Shown here: positions 1 through 6,178 of the stretch, piece by piece
Numbering within the stretch: position 1 is the stretch's first letter
Layout: every line of letters begins with the position of its first letter
DNA from: Cyclobacteriaceae bacterium
GTDB taxonomy: Bacteria > Bacteroidota > Bacteroidia > Cytophagales > Cyclobacteriaceae
Assembly: GCA_026003355.1 (NCBI GenBank)
Contig: BPHC01000004.1
Coordinates: 62,001-126,000 of the forward strand
Direction: 5' to 3'
DNA length: 64,000 bases
Notes under the pieces: model-generated
What the model was told of the DNA's origin: nothing
The model's database searches: none
What the model saw: the letters and a program-made list of their open reading frames with translations, nothing else
Translations under genes and position numbers: made by a program

Positions 1-290
1 TTGCTCCACATTTCGCGCGCTGCCAGGGCTGCCTGTATGGCCTGTTCTACGTGCCCCTTATCGCCATAATGATAGTGCCCCAGAATATGCCTGTGGTCGT
101 GCGGCGGTCGCAGCGTGCGGGTATTGCCGGTGCGCACCTCGGTACCGCCAATATACATGGGTATATCTTCTACGCGTGCGCGGGCATCGGCAATCGCTTT
201 TTGCAGCAAGTGGCGTTCGGGCGAACCCGGCGCATAAGCGTAAACCGGTTCGTTTTTGGGATAGGGCACGTTAAAAAATGCGTTGGCCAT
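1..290 (-). CDS. pruA: L-glutamate gamma-semialdehyde (P5C) dehydrogenase, N-terminal part
   Basis: The frame begins at an ATG at 288-290 and runs off the left edge, so only about 96 residues are visible. The start reads MANAFFNVPYPKNEP, followed by SPER, then DIPMYIGG with a following E-V-R-T-G, then PPHDH and a GHYH segment. This is the characteristic N-terminus of the P5C dehydrogenase form found in Bacteroidota, which oxidises glutamate semialdehyde to glutamate in proline catabolism using NAD. The catalytic Cys/Glu region lies outside the window. The call rests on N-terminal resemblance only. The downstream minus-strand side is not visible, so the operon is unknown. Confidence 0.82.
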   Translation of the reverse strand, partial: MANAFFNVPYPKNEPVYAYAPGSPERHLLQKAIADARARVEDIPMYIGGTEVRTGNTRTLRPPHDHRHILGHYHYGDKGHVEQAIQAALAAREMWS

Positions 291-361
291 AAACTGAACA
301 TTAAGCGGCACAAAGATAACGAAACCCGGGGCCGGGAATGAAAGTTATTCTGCATGAAGCG

Positions 362-1060
362 TTACAGCAGTGTGCGCAGTTCGGCCAAATGATGGATTTG
401 ATGCAGGGCATGGCAACCTTGCACGGGCTTATCGGGGCTAAAAAGCACCGCGTCTATTTCTGCTGCCGCAGCACCGGCAATATCGGTAAGCGGATTATCG
501 CCTACCATAATGGCCTCGCGGGCCAAAACGCGGTTTTTGTTCAGGGCGAATCTGAAAATTTCGGGCGATGGTTTTTTACTGCCAACCTGTTCGCTGGTAA
601 CTACATGGTCGAAAAACGGTAAAAGGTTGGTGTGGGTAAGTTTGGTAAGCTGCACATCGTTAAAGCCATTGGTGATAACCGATAGCCGGTATCTGCCCTT
701 TAAATATTGCAGTGTTTCGGTTGCACCCGGCATGAGTGCTGTTTTTTTGGGGCACTCGGCCAGGTAATGGGCCGATAAATCCTGCGCCAGGCGGTTATTC
801 ACAACACCCAGCCTGTTTAATATCAGTTCAAAGCGGCTTTTGCGAATTTCGGCACTATCAATCTTACCGGTATCATACAAATGCCAGAGTTGGCGGTTTA
901 CCTGGCCAAATTCGGTGCAGAAATCGTTAAAACCAAACGAACCCAATGTATGCAGGCCGAACAGCCAAAACATTTCTTTAAGGGTGGTTACCGAATTGGT
1001 TTCATAATCCCAGAGGGTATGGTCCAGGTCAAAAAAAATACAACGGTAGTTTTTGTTCAT
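362..1060 (-). CDS. YjjG/YfnB-type HAD family noncanonical pyrimidine nucleotidase
   Basis: This is a HAD-superfamily hydrolase of about 232 residues. Motif I is FFDLDHTLWD near residues 9-18 (nucleophile Asp and acid/base Asp two residues later). Motif II is in SVITNGF, the motif III lysine is in GSKKPSPEIF, and motif IV is VGDNPLTDI. These fit the IA subfamily that dephosphorylates nucleoside monophosphates, including non-canonical pyrimidines. I chose the ATG at 1058-1060; an upstream ATG at 1102 would add 14 residues and overlap the end of the ArsR gene. It lies 19 bases downstream of the ArsR gene on the same strand and could be co-transcribed with it. The exact substrate is inferred from the family. 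Confidence 0.85.
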   Translation of the reverse strand: MNKNYRCIFFDLDHTLWDYETNSVTTLKEMFWLFGLHTLGSFGFNDFCTEFGQVNRQLWHLYDTGKIDSAEIRKSRFELILNRLGVVNNRLAQDLSAHYLAECPKKTALMPGATETLQYLKGRYRLSVITNGFNDVQLTKLTHTNLLPFFDHVVTSEQVGSKKPSPEIFRFALNKNRVLAREAIMVGDNPLTDIAGAAAAEIDAVLFSPDKPVQGCHALHQIHHLAELRTLL

Positions 1061-1079
1061 GTTTTTTACCGAAAGCTTA

Positions 1080-1466
1080 TTACCTGATAACCGGTTGGGC
1101 AAAGTTAATTCGGCTTATAGCCAGCTCGCGGTTGGCTTTCATGGTTTCGAATACCTGCTGGTCTTTAAGCAGTTGTCCGTCTTTTCGCAGAAACTGAAAA
1201 ATCTGCTTCATAATACCGGCTACTTCATCTTTAATGGAATAAAAAACCCAGTGGTCGTACCGGCGGTGTGCAAGGATGCCGCTGTTTTTAAGGTAAATAA
1301 CATGGCGCGAGGTTTTGGCCTGGGTAAAATCGAGCACGCGCTCCAGGTCGGTAATGCACATCTGGCCATTGTTGAAAATCAGGCTCAGAATTCTGAGCCG
1401 CGACTCATCGGCACAGGCTTTGAAAATCTGCGCGCCCAGTGTAAGACTAAAGCGTTTCAGCCGCAT
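1080..1466 (-). CDS. ArsR/SmtB-family winged-helix transcriptional regulator
   Basis: This is a 128-residue protein with the ArsR fold. It starts with an alpha region FKACADESRLRILSLI, followed by an HTH in ITDLERVLDFTQAKTSRHVIYLKNSGIL, and a beta-wing RRYDHWVFYSI. Members bind DNA as dimers and usually repress nearby genes in response to a metal or small ligand. I see no clear CxC-type metal site (there are Cys in FKACAD and QMCITD but no paired motif), so the ligand is unknown. It is divergently arranged with the small secreted-protein gene starting at 1566 and lies upstream of the HAD gene. Confidence 0.85.
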   Translation of the reverse strand: MRLKRFSLTLGAQIFKACADESRLRILSLIFNNGQMCITDLERVLDFTQAKTSRHVIYLKNSGILAHRRYDHWVFYSIKDEVAGIMKQIFQFLRKDGQLLKDQQVFETMKANRELAISRINFAQPVIR

Positions 1467-1547
1467 AAACGGGTAAAAGGTTGCCGGTTTTCTGTTTTTT
1501 GTACGGTTTGTTCGGCTTCGAAATTAGGGCTTAATTGCAGCATTGCC

Positions 1548-1555
1548 TATTTTTG
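1548..1555 (+). promoter_or_regulatory. Candidate Bacteroidota -7 box (TATTTTTG)
   Basis: The octamer matches the TAnnTTTG consensus recognised by the Bacteroidota primary sigma factor and sits 11 bases before the ATG of the secreted-protein gene. No TTTG box at the ideal upstream spacing is evident, so support is partial. Confidence 0.35.
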
Positions 1556-1565
1556 GCCTTATATC

Positions 1566-2204
1566 ATGTCCGGAAAATTATTATTTGTTTTAATTGTCGT
1601 GGTATTTTGCGGCTTGGTTTCAACGGCATGGGCGCAGCAAAACCGCAGGGTTATTCAGCTTTCGGGTATTGTTCTGGGCAAAGATGACCGCGACAGCCTT
1701 ATTCAGTTACCGGGTGTTCACGTATATGTGCCGAAGGCCGGGCGTGGAGCTGTAACCAATGCCGTAGGCTTTTTTTCCATGCCGGTAATGGCGGGCGACA
1801 GCGTGGTGATAAGCTCGGTGGGCTATGAACGGCAGTGGTATGTTGTACCCAACCATCCCAGTGAATTTCTTACCATTATTGTGGAAATGGTGCAGGATAT
1901 TACCTACCTGCAGGAGATTGAAGTAATGCCATTCCCCACCGAAGAGGTTTTTAAAGAAGCTATTCTGGCTTTGAACCTGCCACCCGAAAAGGGCCCGATT
2001 GACCGAAAAAATATAAGTCAGGAATTGCTGGCGCTTATGATTCGCACAACGCCTATGGACGGTCCAATGAACCAACGGTACTATCTGGACCAGTGGGCGG
2101 CATCGCAGGGCCAGCAATACGCACCCATAACCAACCCTTATCTTAACGTTTTTAACTGGGCTAAATTTTTCAAGTCGCTGCAACAGAACAAAAAGAAAAA
2201 ATAG
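1566..2204 (+). CDS. Exported carboxypeptidase-regulatory-like domain protein
   Basis: A 212-residue product with a hydrophobic signal peptide (SGKLLFVLIVVVFCGLVSTAWAQ, residues 2-24). It is followed by a CarboxypepD_reg-like beta-sandwich region in which GVHVYVPKAGRGAVTNAVGFFSM and a VVISSVGYE segment are typical. A long reading frame extends upstream to 1053, but that part is antisense to the ArsR and HAD genes, so I start at 1566, where the signal peptide begins. The tail has a KKKK run. Such small proteins are abundant in Bacteroidota envelopes. No enzymatic motif is visible, and the role in surface assembly or ligand binding is unknown. Confidence 0.75.
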   Translation: MSGKLLFVLIVVVFCGLVSTAWAQQNRRVIQLSGIVLGKDDRDSLIQLPGVHVYVPKAGRGAVTNAVGFFSMPVMAGDSVVISSVGYERQWYVVPNHPSEFLTIIVEMVQDITYLQEIEVMPFPTEEVFKEAILALNLPPEKGPIDRKNISQELLALMIRTTPMDGPMNQRYYLDQWAASQGQQYAPITNPYLNVFNWAKFFKSLQQNKKKK

Positions 2205-2240
2205 GCTGTAAAAGGCTCCGGGTAAGGATTATAAAATAAA

Positions 2241-2264
2241 AAAAGTTGCCTGGCGGCAACTTTT
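2241..2264 (-). terminator. Rho-independent terminator downstream of tRNA-Pro
   Basis: A perfect 10-bp stem (AAAAGTTGCC / GGCAACTTTT) with a TGGC loop is followed on the minus strand by a T-rich run. It can also act on the plus-strand gene ending at 2204. Confidence 0.75.
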
Positions 2265-2267
2265 AAG

Positions 2268-2342
2268 TCGGGGTGAGAAGATTCGAACTTCCGACCCCCA
2301 CGTCCCTAACGTGGTGCGCTAACCGGGCTGCGCTACACCCCG
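2268..2342 (-). tRNA. tRNA-Pro, anticodon read as AGG
   Basis: The reverse strand folds as a full cloverleaf of 75 nt. The acceptor is CGGGGTG/CACCCCG with discriminator A, the D-stem is GCGC, the anticodon stem is CCACG/CGTGG, and the T arm is GGAAG-TTCGAAT-CTTCT. C1-G72 together with A73 are the bacterial proline identity elements. The seven-base anticodon loop is TTAGGGA, giving anticodon AGG (U33, A34 G35 G36, G37). No CCA is encoded. A34 in tRNA-Pro is rare in bacteria, where GGG or UGG is expected, so a base error or genuine oddity should be considered. Confidence 0.92.
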
Positions 2343-2407
2343 AATGGCAATTTTTCAGACCGCAAATGTAATGCTTAATCTTCAATAGCAGAAATTTCGG
2401 TGGCGAA

Positions 2408-3556
2408 TCAGAAATTAATCGAGAGGAATTCCAGTACATCTTTGCGAATGCCAGGGTTAGCACCCGCGGCCAGGGCTACCGAGATAACAAGACCGATGGT
2501 AGCATATAGTAAGTCGCGGCCAATTATCCGCAAAGCCTTGCGTTTATGTTTAAATCCTTTTTTGCTGCGGGCTATGTTTACCGCAATTTCGCGGCCGCCA
2601 ATAACACCCAAAAATACCCAGGTGGTGCTGAGTGGAATGGTGCTGTCAAGCAGTTTATAAATCAGCAACAGCACATAGGTAAAGTCCACCAATGTGGCCG
2701 CCCGCACATCGGCAATGCGTATTTTTTCGCTCACCACCTGTTGAATTTTGTCACCGCGCAGGTAAAACAGCAGGCCCAGCCCCATGAAAATGGTCCCGGT
2801 AAAAATCAGAAATTGTACAAGCGAAAGGGTTCGGGGAAGAAACACCGCAATATTGGCCCCGTCTTGCATGAGCCATACCGACCACAGCGCGCCACTTATT
2901 ACCCACTGTATAACCGGCCATACCGCATGCGCCTTTCTTTTCTTGAAATACTTGCGTATAGTATTATAGCCAGCGTACCAAATAACAAACGAGAGCACAA
3001 AAGCCAGCAGGTAAGCTGTAAGGCTCTTGTGAATAATGGAACTTACACCGCTTGAGGATGAACTGAATACGCTTAACAGCAAAAAAGTAGTAGATACCGG
3101 CATACGCAACCGTGTAAGGATGAGCAAAACTACCGGTGCGATAATCTGAAAATAAGAAAACTGTTCGGGGTGGGGATATTTCGTATGGCCGTTGGCATCC
3201 AGCAGGCGCCTGTAGGTAACGTCTCCGTCAAAATAAATATAACTAAACGTAAGGGTGCATATTAATATAATACCTGTAAACAACCACAGCACATACCAGG
3301 GCCTGTGCCGGTTGCTTTCTATAAAGGTACCCAGCGACTGTATGCTGTCGTTGGCCACTGCGGCATAAGCGGCAAAGGCAAAGCCAAACCACATGGCCAT
3401 GTTGCGGTTTAAGGTGGCAAAAGCCGCCAGTAGTAAAGCCAGGCCAATAATGATAAGGAAAGTGCGCTCTTGTACTGCGCGTTCCAGGAGGTTCAGGTAA
3501 ATATTTGTTCCGAGGTTTTTGCGCCTCGAAGCCAGTTGGTTGGCCTTGGCCTTCAT
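2408..3556 (-). CDS. Polytopic membrane protein, probable PiT-like (phosphate permease-like) transporter
   Basis: A 382-residue protein with about ten hydrophobic segments. The N-terminal part contains AVANDSIQSLGTF, reminiscent of the GANDxxNAxGT signature of inorganic phosphate transporters. A later PVSTTFLLLSVFSSS matches the PxSTTH region of PiT proteins. The second half carries GGREIAVNIARS and ends with a hydrophobic ATIGLVISVALAAGANP. I infer a PiT-related permease, but the exact consensus residues (second Asn/Ala of the signature, His after STT) are missing, so substrate and activity are uncertain. It is transcribed alone, convergent to the tRNA terminator side. Start is the ATG at 3554-3556. 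Confidence 0.6.
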   Translation of the reverse strand: MKAKANQLASRRKNLGTNIYLNLLERAVQERTFLIIIGLALLLAAFATLNRNMAMWFGFAFAAYAAVANDSIQSLGTFIESNRHRPWYVLWLFTGIILICTLTFSYIYFDGDVTYRRLLDANGHTKYPHPEQFSYFQIIAPVVLLILTRLRMPVSTTFLLLSVFSSSSSGVSSIIHKSLTAYLLAFVLSFVIWYAGYNTIRKYFKKRKAHAVWPVIQWVISGALWSVWLMQDGANIAVFLPRTLSLVQFLIFTGTIFMGLGLLFYLRGDKIQQVVSEKIRIADVRAATLVDFTYVLLLIYKLLDSTIPLSTTWVFLGVIGGREIAVNIARSKKGFKHKRKALRIIGRDLLYATIGLVISVALAAGANPGIRKDVLEFLSINF

Positions 3557-3634
3557 AACAGATAAAATTGGGGCAAATCTGCGGTTTTATTCCTGACGGA
3601 ATGTTACGGCAATGTTAAGAATTACCCAAAGCGT

Positions 3635-5467
3635 TTATTGCCTGCTGCCGTAAGAAATGGACCAGGTTGCCCCGGTTTTTATCCACCTGCCGGGAAGCTC
3701 TACCAGGTTGGTTTCGCGATAGGCTACATCAAAGACATTGGTAACATCCAGAAAGGCACTCCATTTCCTGAAATTTACCCAAAAACGGGTGTCGGTAACA
3801 TGATAATCGGGCAGGTTAACCCGGTCGGCATACCGGTACATTATGCTATGCCGAATATTTTTACCGTACTTCAGCACCACCGAAGCCACCACCTGATGGT
3901 TAAGATTTTCCAGGGCATAACGCGAAAAAGGCTGGCCGGCTACCTTTTGCCCCCTGATGTAGGTATAGCCGGCATTGAACGACTGCAGCCAGCCCGCGCG
4001 TGGCCGCCATTCGGCATTGCAGTCAAAGCCCTGCATGGTTACGTTAATCAGGTTATCGGGCCGCCATGGATCTGAGGCGTTTTCTTTGGTCCAGTCTATA
4101 ATTCTGCTGCCATCTCTTCTGAAATACGAAGCCTGTAACTGCACATTACCTGCGTTTAACAGCCTTACTCCGGCTTCGTACGACTGCGCATATTCGGGTT
4201 TAAGGTTGGGATTGCCCTCGTTAACAGGGTCAGAATAATACAGGTCGGTGTAGGTCGGTACCCTGTAGGTATAACCCCAGTTGGCAAAGGCTTTTAAGTA
4301 GCGGTTAATTAAAAAGCCCACATCTGCACCCGGAAGAAATATTGTTCCAAAGTCGGAATAGTGGTTAAGTTGTACCCCCGGAGTAAAATCCATTCGTTCA
4401 TTAAGCATGGCAAAGCGATGTTCGGCAAACAGGGTGGCCACGGTGCGGTTGTGTTCACCCAGGTTATTGCTGTTAAGTGTAAGATGGTTTACATCGGCAC
4501 CTGCGCCTGTTATGCCCGCCTTGTTTTTCCAGGAAGCATTCCACTCGTATCCCCAGGTGCTGTTAATGTGCAGGTTGCGGTACAGCGAAGGGTTGCTGCG
4601 CACGAATACATATTCATCTTCGTTTCTTCGCCAGTACAATCGGCTTTCGCTGCTCAGGTTGCTGCGGCGGTGATTATGCTTTAGTGTTACAGCCACCAGA
4701 CTGGTTTGGACTGATTCATACTGGTCCTGATAGTCCGGGCTGGCGTAAAAGCCATTGGCCCCGAAACTGCGGTCGGTTAAACCGGCCAGTACACCTATTC
4801 TGCCCAGCGTACTTTTCCAGGAAGCCTGGTAGAAATAATTCGAAATAACGTAATCGGTGTTGTATTTGTAGCCGTCAGAAAAATCACGGCTTGCCGATGC
4901 ATAATGCTGCACCCGCGGTTCTGAAACCGCTGTGGCAATCCTGCCCCCTCCCAGGCCGTTCTGGCCTGCGGCAACCTGAAGCTTCACAAAATTTTCTTCC
5001 GGATTTTTGGTAATTATGTTTATGGCTCCGGCAAAGGCATTCTGTCCGAACACACGGGCGGCCGGTCCCTTGAGCACTTCAATGCGGTCTACATTTTCCA
5101 GATCTACCGGAAGGTTAAGTGAATGGTGGCCGGTTTGCATGTCGGATATTTTAATGCCGTTAACCAGAATGAGCACCTGGTCGAAAGTGCTGCCGCGAAT
5201 ACCGGCATCGGCCTGCACGCCGTTGGCTCCGCGTTGCCGGATATCTACCCCGGCCAGATAATGCAGGGCATCGGGCACGCTGAATACCGGAGCTGCCTGC
5301 AGTTGTTCGGCCGTAATAACGAGAATACTTGCCGATGTTTCGTTAAAACCGGTTTGAATGCGGTTGGCACTTACGGGCACTTCGTTCAGCACCCGTACGG
5401 TATCGTTCTGGGAAAAGGCATGGAAACCCATGCCGGTTATACAGAAAAGAACAAAAAGAGGTTTCAT
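3635..5467 (-). CDS. TonB-dependent outer-membrane receptor, BtuB-like
   Basis: About 610 residues. A signal peptide (MKPLFVLFCITGMGFHAFSQ) is followed by a plug domain. Recognisable plug segments are VPVSANRIQTGF, VPDALHYLAGVDIRQRG, GIRGSTFDQVLILVNGIK and VEVLKGPAARVFGQNAFAGAINIITK. A 22-strand barrel follows, with YTYRVPTYTDLYYSDPVNEGNPNLKPE near the C-terminal third. There is no N-terminal carboxypeptidase-like domain, so it is of the classic vitamin B12/siderophore type and not SusC. I chose the ATG at 5465-5467; the upstream extension is non-signal sequence overlapping the DUF456 gene. The substrate could be cobalamin or an iron chelate. Presence of B12-dependent IcmF in the window makes cobalamin attractive but unproven. 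No B12 riboswitch is visible upstream. Confidence 0.85.
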   Translation of the reverse strand: MKPLFVLFCITGMGFHAFSQNDTVRVLNEVPVSANRIQTGFNETSASILVITAEQLQAAPVFSVPDALHYLAGVDIRQRGANGVQADAGIRGSTFDQVLILVNGIKISDMQTGHHSLNLPVDLENVDRIEVLKGPAARVFGQNAFAGAINIITKNPEENFVKLQVAAGQNGLGGGRIATAVSEPRVQHYASASRDFSDGYKYNTDYVISNYFYQASWKSTLGRIGVLAGLTDRSFGANGFYASPDYQDQYESVQTSLVAVTLKHNHRRSNLSSESRLYWRRNEDEYVFVRSNPSLYRNLHINSTWGYEWNASWKNKAGITGAGADVNHLTLNSNNLGEHNRTVATLFAEHRFAMLNERMDFTPGVQLNHYSDFGTIFLPGADVGFLINRYLKAFANWGYTYRVPTYTDLYYSDPVNEGNPNLKPEYAQSYEAGVRLLNAGNVQLQASYFRRDGSRIIDWTKENASDPWRPDNLINVTMQGFDCNAEWRPRAGWLQSFNAGYTYIRGQKVAGQPFSRYALENLNHQVVASVVLKYGKNIRHSIMYRYADRVNLPDYHVTDTRFWVNFRKWSAFLDVTNVFDVAYRETNLVELPGRWIKTGATWSISYGSRQ

Positions 5468-5511
5468 GGCAAAATAATGTGCCGCAAATATAATTGGCGG
5501 CTGCCAGCAGC

Positions 5512-5988
5512 CTACGGCCACAGTGCCTTTACCACGTACCAGGTCATAATGCCCGAGGTTATAAACTTAAGCAGGGTGCTGAAAACAAACCCGGCAAATG
5601 AACCTACAGCCGAGCGCAGGGCCTGGCTGGTGTTGCCCGAATACAGCAGTTCACCGGCCAATGCGCCAATAAAAGGGCCTGCCACGATGCCGGCCGGGCC
5701 AAACCAGAAGCCTGCAAGCAATCCGGCAGCACACCCCCAAACGCCGTAGCGCGTTCCTCCGAATTTTCGGGCTGCCAGCAACGGAAACACATAATCCAGC
5801 ACCTGTACCACCACAACAACTGCCAGCCACAGCAGCATGAAACGCAGCGTAAAGGGCGGTTCCTGCCGGAGTTGCAACACCAGCAGGCCCAGATAACTAA
5901 GGGGCGGGCCGGGCAGCAGCGGAACAATGCAACCAACAAGTCCGGTTATCATTAATACCAAAGCAATGACCGTCCAGATCAGGTCCAT
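5512..5988 (-). CDS. DUF456 domain membrane protein
   Basis: A 158-residue protein of four to five hydrophobic segments. The N-terminal MITGLVGCIVPLLPGPPLSYLGLL and a later GLLAGFWFGPAGIVAGPFIGALAGELL are the hallmark of the DUF456 family: short, glycine-rich inner-membrane proteins of unknown function. It lies 44 bases upstream of the BtuB-like receptor on the same strand and is probably co-transcribed. It is divergent from the DNA polymerase gene at 6179. Confidence 0.85.
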   Translation of the reverse strand: MDLIWTVIALVLMITGLVGCIVPLLPGPPLSYLGLLVLQLRQEPPFTLRFMLLWLAVVVVVQVLDYVFPLLAARKFGGTRYGVWGCAAGLLAGFWFGPAGIVAGPFIGALAGELLYSGNTSQALRSAVGSFAGFVFSTLLKFITSGIMTWYVVKALWP

Positions 5989-6178
5989 TTGTTTAATCTG
6001 ATTTCAAGGTACCACATTTTTCAATCCGGATGGGGGACGGATACGGTTAATCCCGGCCAAACCATCGTTTATTATTCTCCTCAGAGGGGGCTTAGGGGGT
6101 GCCACCTTCTGTCAGCCCAAAGCTATTTCCTTTTTCTGCTTACCGCCCTTCTCTACCTTCGTTGCGGGGCAAATAGGT

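Noticed and set aside
1053-1565. Upstream extension of the secreted-protein gene by 171 codons
   Set aside because: It is antisense to the ArsR gene and the signal peptide only begins at 1566.
5468-5511. Cobalamin riboswitch upstream of the BtuB-like receptor
   Set aside because: The gap to the DUF456 gene is only 44 bases and holds no B12-box-like structure.
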